From Pseudomonas lini (GTDB taxonomy: Bacteria; Pseudomonadota; Gammaproteobacteria; Pseudomonadales; Pseudomonadaceae), in contig NZ_OZ061318.1 in the NCBI RefSeq assembly GCF_964063345.1, forward strand, positions 4,526,001 through 4,590,000: a stretch of DNA of 64,000 nt, in the 5' to 3' direction. The notes below the pieces were generated by a model that had not been told where the DNA came from, searched no databases, and saw only the letters and a program-made list of their open reading frames with translations. This document shows, piece by piece, positions 34,645 through 44,160 of this stretch (positions within the stretch are counted from its first letter, which is position 1; each line of letters starts with the position of its first letter). A program made the position numbers and the translations under genes.

Positions 34645-35004
34645 GTCTAACCTCGGTGTTTTGGGACGCCTCCAGCCGAGAACGGCAAGGCGACAGACGG
34701 GCGCTTACGTTCTGTCTCGTGAATACGCTGCTTTTTGACTCGTCAAAAAATAGCAGTGACTCGCGAGAAAGGACGTTTTCTGCGCCTCTGATCAAAAAGT
34801 GCGCAATTCTAGCGATGGGCGGCGCACTTGACCAGCTTTATGCAGGGAAATACGACGAGTGCTGCGCTATGCTTCGCGCCGTTACGCTTTACCGATTTCC
34901 TATAGTCAATAAAACGTCTGTAACAACACGTAAAACAGCGCATGCTGCACGGCAAAGCATAGTGCTCTTTCAAAGAAATTCGGGTCTGGTAGTAGGAGTG
35001 GTGG
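34645..35004. other. Divergent intergenic region rimO/kup
   Basis: About 360 bp without a gene. A perfect palindrome TTTTTGAC-TC-GTCAAAAA lies at 34732-34749 and GACAGA/TCTGTC at 34692-34716, both in the rimO leader. No clear promoter or riboswitch is recognised. Confidence 0.5.
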
Positions 35005-36906
35005 ATGGGTCAGGCAAGTAGTCAGGCGGCGGGTGCCGAGCATTCGGCGGCGAAGCCGATCGGCATGCTGGTCGCGGCGGTCGGGGTGGTTTATGGCGAT
35101 ATCGGCACGAGCCCGCTGTACACCCTCAAAGAAGTGTTTTCCGGTGGCTATGGCGTGCCCGTCAACCATGACGGCGTGCTGGGCATTCTGGCGCTGATCT
35201 TCTGGTCGCTGATCTGGGTCGTCTCGATCAAATACATGATGTTCGTGCTGCGTGCCGACAACCAGGGCGAGGGCGGGATCATGGCCTTGACCGCGCTGGC
35301 CCGACGAGCAGCGGCGGGGCATGCAAAGTTGCGCACGTTGCTGGTGGTCTGCGGGCTGATCGGCGCGGCGCTGTTCTATGGCGACAGCATGATCACCCCG
35401 GCGATTTCCGTTCTCTCGGCCATTGAAGGCCTTGGGCTGGCATTCGAGGGTATCGACCATTGGGTGGTGCCGCTGTCGTTGATCGTGCTGGTGGCGTTGT
35501 TCCTGATTCAGAGCCACGGTACGGCGCGGATCGGCATTCTGTTCGGGCCGATCATGGTCACCTGGTTTCTGGTGCTGGGCGCACTGGGCGTGTATGGCAT
35601 CAGCCAGCACCCGGAAGTGTTGCAGGCGATGAATCCGGTGTGGGGCGTACGTTTCTTCATGGTCCACCCGGGCATGGGGGTCACGATTCTTGGCGCCGTG
35701 GTGCTGGCATTGACCGGCGCCGAGGCGTTGTACGCCGACATGGGCCACTTCGGTCGCAAGCCGATCGCCCGGGCCTGGTTCATTCTGGTTCTGCCAGCCC
35801 TGGTGCTGAACTACTTCGGCCAGGGCGCATTGCTGCTCGGTGATCCGGAAGCCGCCCGTAACCCGTTCTATCTGCTGGCGCCAAGCTGGGCGTTGATCCC
35901 GTTGGTGGGATTGTCGACCATGGCCACGGTGATTGCTTCGCAGGCGGTCATCTCCGGTGCGTTCTCCCTGACCCGTCAGGCGATCCAGCTCGGCTACATT
36001 CCGCGCATGCACATTCAGCACACATCCAGTGCCGAGCAGGGCCAGATCTATATTGGCGCTGTGAACTGGGCGCTGATGGTTGGCGTGATCCTGTTGGTAC
36101 TGGGCTTCGAGTCCTCCGGCGCGTTGGCTTCGGCCTACGGCGTAGCCGTGACCGGCACCATGTTGATGACCACCATTCTGGTGTCGGCGGTGATGTTGCT
36201 GTTGTGGAAGTGGCCACCGATCCTCGCGGTGCCGGTGTTGCTGGGTTTCCTGTTGGTGGACGGTCTTTACTTCGCTGCCAACGTGCCGAAAATCATTCAG
36301 GGCGGTGCGTTCCCGGTAATTGCCGGTATCGCGCTGTTCGTGTTGATGACCACCTGGAAACGCGGCAAGCAATTGCTGGTGGAACGACTGGACGAAGGCG
36401 GGTTACCGCTGCCGATCTTCATCAGCAGTATCCGCGTGCAACCGCCGCATCGGGTTCAGGGCACCGCCGTGTTCCTTACCGCTCGCCCGGATGCCGTGCC
36501 TCACGCGCTGTTGCACAATCTGCTGCATAACCAGGTGCTGCACGAGCAAGTGGTGCTGCTGACGGTGGTGTACGAAGACATCCCGCGCGTCCCGCCACAA
36601 CGGCGTTTCGATGTCGATTCCTACGGCGAAGGGTTCTTCCGGGTGATCCTGCACTTCGGCTTCACCGACGAGCCGGACGTGCCTGAGGCCTTGAAACTGT
36701 GCCATCTGGATGACCTGAATTTCAGTCCGATGCGCACGACCTACTTCCTCAGCCGCGAGACGGTCATCGCTTCCAAACTCGAAGGCATGGCCCGTTGGCG
36801 CGAGTTGTTGTTCGCCTTCATGTTGAAGAATGCCAACGGTAACCTGCGATTCTTCAATTTGCCGCTGAACCGGGTGATTGAGCTGGGTACGCAAGTCGAG
36901 ATGTAA
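35005..36906 (+). CDS. kup: Potassium uptake protein Kup
   Basis: The 633-residue protein has 12 hydrophobic helices over the first 430 residues, beginning with [20 protein letters not shown], the signature of KUP/HAK potassium-proton symporters, and a C-terminal cytoplasmic domain of about 200 residues. It imports potassium with protons at low affinity. ATG 35005 lies six bases after AGGAG. A strong terminator follows directly. Confidence 0.95.
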   Translation: MGQASSQAAGAEHSAAKPIGMLVAAVGVVYGDIGTSPLYTLKEVFSGGYGVPVNHDGVLGILALIFWSLIWVVSIKYMMFVLRADNQGEGGIMALTALARRAAAGHAKLRTLLVVCGLIGAALFYGDSMITPAISVLSAIEGLGLAFEGIDHWVVPLSLIVLVALFLIQSHGTARIGILFGPIMVTWFLVLGALGVYGISQHPEVLQAMNPVWGVRFFMVHPGMGVTILGAVVLALTGAEALYADMGHFGRKPIARAWFILVLPALVLNYFGQGALLLGDPEAARNPFYLLAPSWALIPLVGLSTMATVIASQAVISGAFSLTRQAIQLGYIPRMHIQHTSSAEQGQIYIGAVNWALMVGVILLVLGFESSGALASAYGVAVTGTMLMTTILVSAVMLLLWKWPPILAVPVLLGFLLVDGLYFAANVPKIIQGGAFPVIAGIALFVLMTTWKRGKQLLVERLDEGGLPLPIFISSIRVQPPHRVQGTAVFLTARPDAVPHALLHNLLHNQVLHEQVVLLTVVYEDIPRVPPQRRFDVDSYGEGFFRVILHFGFTDEPDVPEALKLCHLDDLNFSPMRTTYFLSRETVIASKLEGMARWRELLFAFMLKNANGNLRFFNLPLNRVIELGTQVEM

Positions 36907-36914
36907 GCCACATG

Positions 36915-36953
36915 AAAAGCCCCCGTTGCCATGAAGGTAGCGGGGGCTTTTTA
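36915..36953 (+). terminator. Terminator of kup
   Basis: AAAGCCCCCG/CGGGGGCTTT stem (36916-36925 with 36941-36950) followed by T. A closely similar terminator lies at 38050-38088 on the other side of the DUF3077 island. Confidence 0.88.
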
Positions 36954-36993
36954 TTGACCGGCATTTGATCCCAATCCCCAATCCAACGAAGAA

Positions 36994-37088
36994 CCCTGTG
37001 GGAGCGGGCTTGCCCGCGATAGCGGTGTGTCTGCCACATCAATGTTGGATCTGCGGCCGTCATCGCGGGCAAGCCCGCTCCCACAGGG
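36994..37088. repeat. REPIN A (left flank of the DUF3077 island)
   Basis: REP ends CCCTGTGGGAGCGGGCTTGC and complement bracket a 45-bp spacer. The spacer is nearly identical, in reverse complement, to that of the REPIN at 37924-38017, and both are preceded by AATCCAACGAAGA. Confidence 0.88.
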
Positions 37089-37115
37089 AATTTGAGTGTC
37101 TGCTGGAATGTGCGT

Positions 37116-37427
37116 TTACTTGTTTTCAGGTCGCTCTTCTTCAGACTGGGTCTTTGTCCGGGCAGGTCGCGGTGTCAGCACCTTCACCACATCATCAATC
37201 ACTGCCTTGGACATAGCCGTCAAATAATGCGCGGCCCAGGCGTGGCGGTCGGTGTCTTTTATGTAGGCTGCATCCTCGGTAAATGATTTGGCGAGGAACA
37301 GCAGGTCGGAGGCTTGTGACAATGCATCAACAATAGGGACGCCGGCGCGGACGTTGAACAACGCCTGATCCGAGCAGTAGATGAGCGGGGTGAGGCCGAT
37401 GGTTTTTAGTTCTGATTGGTTGTTCAT
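37116..37427 (-). CDS. DUF3077 small protein
   Basis: The 103-residue protein has the DUF3077 layout common in Pseudomonas: a short polar N-terminus, LFNVRAGVPIVDALSQASDLLFLAKSF, and a helix with HAWAAHYLTAMSKAVIDDVV, then a charged Lys/Arg/Glu tail. The fold is probably all-helical; function is unknown. ATG 37427 follows AGGAAG, and that ribosome site lies inside a 10-bp helix of the structured leader, so translation may be conditional. The gene is bracketed by REPINs and terminators. Confidence 0.75.
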   Translation of the reverse strand: MNNQSELKTIGLTPLIYCSDQALFNVRAGVPIVDALSQASDLLFLAKSFTEDAAYIKDTDRHAWAAHYLTAMSKAVIDDVVKVLTPRPARTKTQSEEERPENK

Positions 37428-37434
37428 GGTCAAC

Positions 37435-37665
37435 TTCCTTGATTTAAGAAGCTGCCGCATCCGATACCAAGCGAATGGGTGGCAGCTGAGCGCAGGTTGG
37501 TAAACCGGGGAATCAAGGAAACCGGCACGCTCGAAAGCGTCCCACGCACAGCTGCCATAACACAGGATCGCAGGCCAAAAAACGCCTGCAATCGTGTCGG
37601 GTGCGCTGTTGCGCCTTATTCCACCGGGTTACCAAGCCCGATCGCTGAATGGTCAGCGACGTCCG
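37435..37665 (-). promoter_or_regulatory. Structured 5' leader RNA of the DUF3077 gene
   Basis: On the minus strand TTCCTTGATT (37520-37511) pairs over 10 bp with AATCAAGGAA (37444-37435), which includes the ribosome site. GGCAGCTG (37556-37549), CAGCTGCC (37488-37481) and GGCAGCT (37456-37450) offer alternative pairings of the middle segment with either side. ACGCT-TTCG-AGCGT (37540-37527) is a UUCG hairpin. Further upstream are TCGCTG/CAGCGA (37642-37659), CGGG/CCCG (37625-37640) and GCAGGC/GCCTGC (37570-37589). This looks like a regulatory RNA; I do not recognise a named family. Confidence 0.55.
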
Positions 37666-37870
37666 GAGAGTATCCCGTCGAAGAAAAACGCTACAAGGCG
37701 GCAAAGTGCCCAAACACGAGATTCGGAGTTTGCCTACAAGGTTTGTGAGAGTCATCCGAAATCGCCGTGCCGGAATTAAACAAGCGATTTCACAGATCTA
37801 AGGAGTGTCTGAGAAGTTGTCTTCCCAGCGATAAATCGAATTGATTGTCCTTTTGGCCTGGGTTAGCGAG

Positions 37871-37896
37871 TGTCCTTTGTCCTAGGACAGCGGACA
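37871..37896. promoter_or_regulatory. 26-bp symmetrical operator-like element
   Basis: The order TGTCC-TT-TGTCC-TA-GGACA-GC-GGACA is two nested inverted repeats with regular seven-base steps; the inner 12 bp are a perfect palindrome. It lies at the upstream end of the DUF3077 leader region. Which protein binds, if any, is unknown. Confidence 0.45.
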
Positions 37897-37923
37897 GAGT
37901 TACATCTCAATCCAACGAAGAAT

Positions 37924-38017
37924 CCTGTGGGAGCGGGCTTGCCCGCGATGACGGCGGCAGATCCGACATTGATGTGGCAGACATACCGCCATCGCGGGCA
38001 AGCCCGCTCCCACAGGG
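37924..38017. repeat. REPIN B (right flank of the DUF3077 island)
   Basis: Same REP type as REPIN A with the spacer in inverted orientation, preceded by the same AATCCAACGAAGA sequence. Confidence 0.88.
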
Positions 38018-38049
38018 ATCTGTGGTGCATGGTAAATTGCGTACCTATG

Positions 38050-38088
38050 AAAAAGCCCCCGCAACCATAAGGCTGCGGGGGCTTTTTT
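38050..38088. terminator. Terminator downstream of acvB/virJ
   Basis: AAAAAGCCCCCGCA/TGCGGGGGCTTTTTT with a CCATAAGG-containing loop. It has T runs on both strands. Confidence 0.85.
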
Positions 38089-38104
38089 GTGCGCGCAGCT
38101 CAGA

Positions 38105-39403
38105 TCACTCCTGAGCCGCCGTCTCCTTCGCTTGACGCTTCTCGATCACATCTACCAACCGCTGCGCCAACGCCGGGTAGTTCTCGTCGAAGTGATGGCC
38201 GCCAGGCAGTTTCATCGCTTCGCCCACGGCGGTCTTGTCGGTGCAGCCGCTTTCGTCGACTTCTTCTTCACCGTAGATGCATACCACTTTTGCCGGCGGC
38301 AGCTTGGCCATTTCCGGGCCGGTGGCGGCTTCTTTGCCGGCGTTGCCGAGCCAGCCTTCGACTTCGATTTCGAAGCTGCCGGTGCGGGCGAAGGCCAGCA
38401 GGATGATTGCGTCGATCCGCTGCTGTTCGGCTTCCGGCAGGCGGTTGTAGATGGCGGGCAATACATCCGCGCCAAACGAATAACCGGTCAGGATGAAGCG
38501 CTTGGTGCCCCATTTCTGCCGGTAGTGCTGCATCAGCTCGGTCAGGTCCAGCGCGCTTTGTTCCGGGCTCTTGTGCTGCCAGTAGTAGCGCAGGGTGTCG
38601 ATGCCCACCACCGGGTAGCCGATCTTCGCCATCTCGCCCGCTACGTCGCGGTCCAGGTCGCGCCAGCCGCCGTCGCCGGAGAGGAACAGGGTGACGGTAT
38701 CCTTGGCTTGGCCGGCCGGCACTTCAACCACCGGAATCTGCAAGCCGCCGGCGGCTTTATCGCCACCGACGAGGATCTTGCGCAGTTCGTTGTTCAGCAC
38801 TTGCGGCAGGTTGATGTCGTAGTCACTGATGCTGGTTTCGGCATTGGGCTGGTCACGCACGAAGCCGGCGCTGGTGTCGTCCGGGTTGTCGTTCCATGCC
38901 ACGAGCCAGTGGCCGTGGGCGGCGCTTTTTGGCAGCAGGTGAGTGCATCCCTCGGGTTTTTCCAGGGCCAGGTCAACCGAAATGGCCTGGGCCTTGTCGT
39001 CCTTCTGCTCGGCCAGCCAGCGCCATGCCAGCACGGCGCCAGGGCCGATGCCGCTGACCAGAGTGGCCGGGCCTTTCAGTTCGCGCAGACCCGCTTGCAG
39101 GGCGCGGCTTTGCAGCAGGCAGTCTTTGGGCAGAATCACCTGGACGATCTGCGCCGAGGCGCTGCGGCTCAGGGTGGTCAATTGCTTGTCATTGAGTTTC
39201 TGGTCTTCATTGACCGCCACCAGCACCTGAGCCTTCGGCGTGTTGCCGGGGATGACACGGGTCATCGCGGCGCCATCGGCCGGCGTCAGCCGTTCGAGGG
39301 TCGGTTCCGGTGCCGGGCGTTTCAGGTACCAGTAACCGCCACCGACAATCAGGGCCAGCACTACCAGTGTGGCCAGTACGTACCGCAGGGAGCGTTGAAT
39401 CAT
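38105..39403 (-). CDS. AcvB/VirJ-family aminoacyl-phosphatidylglycerol hydrolase
   Basis: The 432-residue protein has an N-terminal membrane anchor/signal (residues 8-26) and a periplasmic alpha/beta-hydrolase: SGDGGWRDLDRDVAGEM near residue 240 and the nucleophile Ser in TGYSFGADVLP near 320, with a catalytic His near the C-terminus (GGHHFD). The family hydrolyses lysyl- or alanyl-phosphatidylglycerol made by MprF; P. aeruginosa PA0919 next to mprF PA0920 is the equivalent pair. It abuts the mprF gene upstream (stop and start overlap), so synthesis and breakdown are co-expressed. Confidence 0.85.
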   Translation of the reverse strand: MIQRSLRYVLATLVVLALIVGGGYWYLKRPAPEPTLERLTPADGAAMTRVIPGNTPKAQVLVAVNEDQKLNDKQLTTLSRSASAQIVQVILPKDCLLQSRALQAGLRELKGPATLVSGIGPGAVLAWRWLAEQKDDKAQAISVDLALEKPEGCTHLLPKSAAHGHWLVAWNDNPDDTSAGFVRDQPNAETSISDYDINLPQVLNNELRKILVGGDKAAGGLQIPVVEVPAGQAKDTVTLFLSGDGGWRDLDRDVAGEMAKIGYPVVGIDTLRYYWQHKSPEQSALDLTELMQHYRQKWGTKRFILTGYSFGADVLPAIYNRLPEAEQQRIDAIILLAFARTGSFEIEVEGWLGNAGKEAATGPEMAKLPPAKVVCIYGEEEVDESGCTDKTAVGEAMKLPGGHHFDENYPALAQRLVDVIEKRQAKETAAQE

Positions 39404-42048
39404 CAGCGTTTCACCAATCCAGTCAAGCCACCCGCAATCAGGGCGGCAGTGTCGGCCAGGGCCACCAGCGGATCGAGTCCGGCGGGCACGGCCATATAAC
39501 GGGGTTCCCAGTCGGGCTGGAACTTGTCTTTGAAGCGGCGCAAACCTTGGAAGTTGTACAGCTGCTCACCACGGCGGAATACCATCGAGCCCAGGCGCTG
39601 GGTCAGTGGTGCGCCGCGCCGGGGTTGCAACCCCGACAACGGCACCATGCCCAGGCTGAAGCGCGCGTATCCATGATTTTTATAATGTTGAATCAGGCCG
39701 ACCATCATGAACTCCATGGTCAGCTTGGGGGCGTCGGGGTGCGCGCGCATCAGGTCGAGGCTAGCCAGTTCATGGCCATAGGTCTCGAGCAAGTTGGCGA
39801 ACGCCACCGGGCGCCCTTCGAAACGAATCACCGCGACACGGAAGTGCTTGAGATAATCATCACTGAAACGCCCGAGCGAGAAGCCTTTCTCGCGCACGTT
39901 CTTGCCGGTCAGCCAGGCATCGGAAATCACCCTGAGCTCGTCCATCGGCGCTTGCCCAGGCTCATGGATTTCCAGCGACAGGCCATCACGAGTGCCACGG
40001 TTCCAGGTGTAGCGCAGGTCCTTCATCTCTTTGCCCTTGGCTTCGAGATCAAAGCGATGCAGATCGACCCGGGCTTCTTCGCCGAGCTTGATCGCGGTCA
40101 GGCCGATGTCCATGTAATACGGCAGATTCTCGGCGCGTACTTGATAGAACACGGGGCGGGCGTGGTGGATATCGCAGAGATCGCGGAACTGCCAGATCAT
40201 TTCCGCCCGTTGCTGGGTCGGGCCGATCGGGTCATACAACGCCACCAGGCTGCGACCACGGCGGGCGTACATCAGAAACGCTTCGTCGTTGGGGTGAAAC
40301 AGCAGCGCCTTGTCACCGGTCAGGGCCAGGCCGCCATCCGGTTGGGACGAGGCCATGAGAATGTTTACCGCGCGGTCCAACTCATCGGGCGCTGGCAGAT
40401 GGATCACCGGGCGCGCGGTGCGCAGCAGCCAGGTCAGGGACACCACCACCAGCAGGACTGCCGCGCCGAGCAGCGAGCGCAGGCCTCGCGGGGCATCGGC
40501 GTCGAGGGTGAACTGCCACCAGAGTTGATGGCTGTAGGGAACGTCCTGATAGGCGAACAGCAGCAACCAGATCGACGCGCCGAGCACGCAGAGGCTGGAC
40601 ACTAGATACAGCGGTGAAAACGGCACTTCAGTCAGGCGACTGGGGCGATAGAACGAACGTCGGAAAACCCCCAGCAAACTCGCCGTCAGGGTCATCAGGC
40701 AAGCCTCTTCCCAGTCGAAGCCTTTAAGCAGAGAGAGCAGGGCGCCGACCAACAACAGAATGGTGGTCAGCATCCATGCGGCTGACAGACGGCGACGCAG
40801 CCCCTGAGCCAGCAGCAGGCAGAGCACGCCCACCAGGCTGGCGCCGAAGTGCGAGGCGTCGACCAAACGATGCGGAATCAGAAAGCCAATGTGTTCAAGG
40901 CGGGTATCGATTTCTGGCGTCACGCCGGAAAACAGCAGCACCACGCCGGACAGGAACACCAGCACCGCCAGAATCGGCGCGGCCATGCCAGATGCAGCAC
41001 GCAAGGACTGGCGCGATTGAAACAGGCGCTGGCCTTCATTGATCAGCAGCAGTACGCAAGCCACCAGCAGCGGCAACACCACATAAATCAGGCGGTAGAG
41101 CAGCAGTGCGGCGGCCAGTGGCGCGGCACCGAGTTTATCGGCGAAGGCCGCGAGCAAAATCGCTTCGAATACCCCGACACCGCCCGGTACGTGGCTGAGC
41201 ACTCCAGCGGCCAAGGCCAATAGATAGACCAGCAGGAACGCACCGAAGGGCGGTGCTTCCGGCAGCAACAGATAGAGCACCGTCGCGGCGGCGGCCACGT
41301 CCAGAGCGGTGATGACCAATTGCAGGAGCGTCAGGCGGCGACCCGGCAGGCGCAAGGTGCGGCGGCCGACCTTGACCATCAGGTTGTCGGGGTAAGGCTG
41401 TTCCGGCAAGCGACGGCGATAGATGCCGATGGCCAACACCGTGGAGAGCAGCAGCACGATCACTGCAATCGCACCCAGCAACGTCTCGGAGAAACCCAGG
41501 GCCACGGAGGCGGCGGACAGGTTGCTGAGGGTGGCGAGGGCGGCCAGGGGCGGAAGGGCGCAGCCGAGCGAGAGGCTGGCAAACAAGGTCATGTGCGCGA
41601 CTTCTGAAGCCCCCACACCATGACGTGCATATAAACGGTAGCGAACCGAGCCGCCTGACAGCAGCGAAAGGCCGATAGCATTGCCAATGGCAAACGCGGT
41701 GAAGCCGCCCAATGCCAATATTCGCGGCGCCAGCGTCACGCCTGCATAACGGCTGGCCGACCATTCGTAACCCAGCAGAATGATGAAGCCGATGACGGTC
41801 GCGCCGAGCGCACCCAGCAAGGCCGGTTTCGGCACGTCCAGAATCGAGTCGTGCAGCGCGTACAGATCGAGTTCGCTCAGCAGATGACGACAGGCAATCA
41901 GCGCAATGGCGAACAACAGCAAAGTGACCGCCAGACCGATGGGTTGGCGATATTTGCTGATTCGATCCAGCAAGCGCAGACGCTCGGCTTTGATCGGTTG
42001 TGTCGCTGTGACGGTGTCTTGTGAATCAGACGAGTTGGCGCGCATCAA
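39403..42048 (-). CDS. mprF: Phosphatidylglycerol aminoacyl-synthase/flippase MprF
   Basis: The 881-residue protein has about 13-14 membrane helices (residues 35-545) forming the flippase, followed by a soluble DUF2156 synthase domain (residues 560-860) with GNAT-like halves and EFMMVGLIQHYKNHGYARFSLGMVPLSGL. It transfers Lys or Ala from aminoacyl-tRNA to phosphatidylglycerol and flips the product, lowering the negative charge of the envelope. In P. aeruginosa the homologue makes alanyl-phosphatidylglycerol, so that is the likely product here. Two adjacent ATG codons can start it. Confidence 0.93.
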   Translation of the reverse strand: MMRANSSDSQDTVTATQPIKAERLRLLDRISKYRQPIGLAVTLLLFAIALIACRHLLSELDLYALHDSILDVPKPALLGALGATVIGFIILLGYEWSASRYAGVTLAPRILALGGFTAFAIGNAIGLSLLSGGSVRYRLYARHGVGASEVAHMTLFASLSLGCALPPLAALATLSNLSAASVALGFSETLLGAIAVIVLLLSTVLAIGIYRRRLPEQPYPDNLMVKVGRRTLRLPGRRLTLLQLVITALDVAAAATVLYLLLPEAPPFGAFLLVYLLALAAGVLSHVPGGVGVFEAILLAAFADKLGAAPLAAALLLYRLIYVVLPLLVACVLLLINEGQRLFQSRQSLRAASGMAAPILAVLVFLSGVVLLFSGVTPEIDTRLEHIGFLIPHRLVDASHFGASLVGVLCLLLAQGLRRRLSAAWMLTTILLLVGALLSLLKGFDWEEACLMTLTASLLGVFRRSFYRPSRLTEVPFSPLYLVSSLCVLGASIWLLLFAYQDVPYSHQLWWQFTLDADAPRGLRSLLGAAVLLVVVSLTWLLRTARPVIHLPAPDELDRAVNILMASSQPDGGLALTGDKALLFHPNDEAFLMYARRGRSLVALYDPIGPTQQRAEMIWQFRDLCDIHHARPVFYQVRAENLPYYMDIGLTAIKLGEEARVDLHRFDLEAKGKEMKDLRYTWNRGTRDGLSLEIHEPGQAPMDELRVISDAWLTGKNVREKGFSLGRFSDDYLKHFRVAVIRFEGRPVAFANLLETYGHELASLDLMRAHPDAPKLTMEFMMVGLIQHYKNHGYARFSLGMVPLSGLQPRRGAPLTQRLGSMVFRRGEQLYNFQGLRRFKDKFQPDWEPRYMAVPAGLDPLVALADTAALIAGGLTGLVKR

Positions 42049-42283
42049 TCACCTCTTGGATTGTGCGCGACAGGATGGAGGTATCCAGCCAAGTTACCAA
42101 TCCCTGTAGGAAAAAATAATGACAAATATTAACGCCTCTCACTGGGTATGGGTGATGGCGCGTCATCAGTCGTAGAGGTTTTTGTCTGTGGTTCAGCCTG
42201 GACTGAACTCACAGTCTGGCGATCCCGAACGGCTCGCTACACAGTGACAGATCATTGTTGCGAAAGGACTTTTTCAACAGATA

Positions 42284-42317
42284 CAAAAAAGGCCACTCTT
42301 TCGAGTAGCCTTTTTTG
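42284..42317 (-). terminator. Terminator of tRNA-fMet copy 1
   Basis: AAAAAAGGC.ACTC-TTTC-GAGT.GCCTTTTTT lies seven bases after the tRNA 3' end on the minus strand. An identical copy follows the second tRNA. Confidence 0.88.
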
Positions 42318-42322
42318 ATGTT

Positions 42323-42399
<77 letters not shown>

Positions 42400-42412
42400 T
42401 CTGTGTGGCGGC

Positions 42413-42440
42413 ATTCTACAGGCGAACGCCGGAGTGTCAA
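42413..42440 (-). promoter_or_regulatory. Promoter of tRNA-fMet copy 1
   Basis: On the minus strand TTGACA, 16 bp, TAGAAT lies 14 bases before the tRNA. The same promoter, with a different spacer, stands before copy 2. Confidence 0.75.
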
Positions 42441-42581
42441 CCGTTAATCCCAGTATGGCTCAAATAAATGTAAAACGACGGTGAACGGTCGCAGGGAAGA
42501 CCTAAGTTTCGGAATCAGAACGATTTCTTGTTTCTGTGCCGTAAGGCATGGAACGCTGATTTTTTATAAAACAGGCGCGCA

Positions 42582-42615
42582 CAAAAAAGGCCACTCTTTC
42601 GAGTAGCCTTTTTTG
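42582..42615 (-). terminator. Terminator of tRNA-fMet copy 2
   Basis: Identical hairpin to that of copy 1, seven bases after the tRNA end. Confidence 0.88.
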
Positions 42616-42620
42616 ATGTT

Positions 42621-42697
<77 letters not shown>

Positions 42698-42710
42698 TCT
42701 GTGTGTCGGC

Positions 42711-42738
42711 ATTCTACAGAGGATCGCAGGGCTGTCAA
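42711..42738 (-). promoter_or_regulatory. Promoter of tRNA-fMet copy 2
   Basis: TTGACA, 16 bp, TAGAAT on the minus strand, upstream of the second tRNA. Confidence 0.75.
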
Positions 42739-42914
42739 CCTTCAATCTCGGTAAAACCTGTTCCTGTTCAATCGTTTAGGTGAAAAAAGCAATGGCTGAT
42801 CGCTCTGAAACGCAGTCAGGGTAAGGCTTCTGGCTCTATCGGAAGGACTCTTTCGATTGAGAAAATAAATTCCTGCGGTGCTTTTCCTACAAAGGAAAAA
42901 GAACATTCAGACTA

Positions 42915-42930
42915 CTGGTGCTATATACAG
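42915..42930 (+). promoter_or_regulatory. LexA (SOS) box of dinB
   Basis: CTG-N10-CAG (spacer GTGCTATATA) lies about 70 bp before the dinB start and fits the LexA consensus, as for recA. Confidence 0.8.
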
Positions 42931-42998
42931 GTGCCAGTGAGATACTGCCGATACGACTCATCCACACATCATTTCTTCGCCATGAACACTGCTTTTAT

Positions 42999-44060
42999 AT
43001 GACGCAGCGAAAAATCATCCACGTCGATTGTGACTGTTTTTACGCCGCCATCGAGATGCGTGACGACCCGCGCCTGGCCGGCAAGCCATTGGCGGTGGGC
43101 GGCTCGGCGGATCGGCGTGGGGTGATTGCCACCTGTAACTATGAAGCGCGGGCTTATGGCGTACGCTCGGCCATGTCGTCCGGGCATGCCTTGAAACTCT
43201 GTCCGGACCTGACCATCGTCAAGCCGCGCATGGATGCCTATCGAGAAGCGTCGAAGGAAATTCATACGATCTTTCGCGATTACACCGACCTGATCGAGCC
43301 GCTTTCCCTGGATGAGGCCTACCTCGACGTGTCGGACAGCGCGCATTTCGGCGGCAGCGCCACGCGAATCGCCCAGGACATTCGTCGCCGGGTATCCAAT
43401 CAATTGCACATCACCGTGTCGGCCGGTGTGGCGCCGAACAAGTTTCTCGCCAAAATCGCCAGTGACTGGAAGAAGCCTAACGGCTTGTTCGTGATCACAC
43501 CGGATCAGGTGGAAGATTTCGTCAGTGGTTTGCCGGTGAGCAAGCTGCACGGGGTTGGCAAAGTGACCGCCGACAAACTCGGCAGGCTCGGCATCGTCGA
43601 TTGCTCGCATTTGCGCGAATGGGACAAGTTGGCGCTGGTGCGCGAATTCGGCAGCTTCGGCGAGCGACTCTGGAGCCTGGCCCGTGGGATTGATGAGCGG
43701 TTGGTGCACAACGACAGTCGACGGCAGTCGATCAGCGTCGAAAACACCTACGATGTGGACCTGCCGGATCTGGTGAGTTGTCTGGATAAATTGCCCGAGT
43801 TGCTGGAATCCCTGCATGGCCGCATGGCGCGGATCGACAGCAGCTATCGACCGGGCAAGCCGTTCGTCAAAGTGAAATTTCACGATTTTACCCAGACTAC
43901 TTTGGAGCAGGCCGGGGCAGGGCGGGATCTGGGGAGTTATCAGTTGCTGCTGACCCAAGCCTTTAACCGTGGTGGGAAACCGGTGCGGTTGTTGGGGATT
44001 GGGGTGAGGCTCGAGGATTTGCGGGGCGGGTTTGAGCAGATGGAGTTGTTTGAGCGGTAG
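42999..44060 (+). CDS. dinB: DNA polymerase IV
   Basis: The 353-residue Y-family polymerase has the catalytic acidic residues in IHVDCDCFYAAIE (residue about 8) and LSLDEAYLDV (near 103), the helix-hairpin-helix VSKLHGVGKVTADKLGRLGI, and the little-finger domain, ending in a QMELF motif that binds the beta clamp. It carries out error-prone bypass of lesions. ATG 42999 is chosen; an in-frame start at 42918 lies inside the LexA box. The gene is SOS-controlled. Confidence 0.96.
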   Translation: MTQRKIIHVDCDCFYAAIEMRDDPRLAGKPLAVGGSADRRGVIATCNYEARAYGVRSAMSSGHALKLCPDLTIVKPRMDAYREASKEIHTIFRDYTDLIEPLSLDEAYLDVSDSAHFGGSATRIAQDIRRRVSNQLHITVSAGVAPNKFLAKIASDWKKPNGLFVITPDQVEDFVSGLPVSKLHGVGKVTADKLGRLGIVDCSHLREWDKLALVREFGSFGERLWSLARGIDERLVHNDSRRQSISVENTYDVDLPDLVSCLDKLPELLESLHGRMARIDSSYRPGKPFVKVKFHDFTQTTLEQAGAGRDLGSYQLLLTQAFNRGGKPVRLLGIGVRLEDLRGGFEQMELFER

Positions 44061-44081
44061 TTTTGCAGTGAATGTAATGGC

Positions 44082-44151
44082 GTCATCGCGGGCAAGCCCG
44101 CTCCCACAGGTACTGCATCGTCCTTGTGGGAGCGGGCTTGCCCGCGATGCT
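44082..44151. repeat. REP hairpin
   Basis: Two inverted REP copies (GCGGGCAAGCCCGCTCCCACAG and complement) separated by only about 15 bp, between the convergent dinB and lipoprotein genes. Confidence 0.85.
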
Positions 44152-44160
44152 TTTAAGCGT

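Noticed and set aside
34906..36372. 488-codon minus-strand frame opposite kup
   Set aside because: Extremely His/Gln/Arg rich, antisense to the clear Kup transporter, without domain or start signal.
37871..37896. LexA box
   Set aside because: The symmetrical element lacks the CTG-N10-CAG arrangement seen before recA and dinB.
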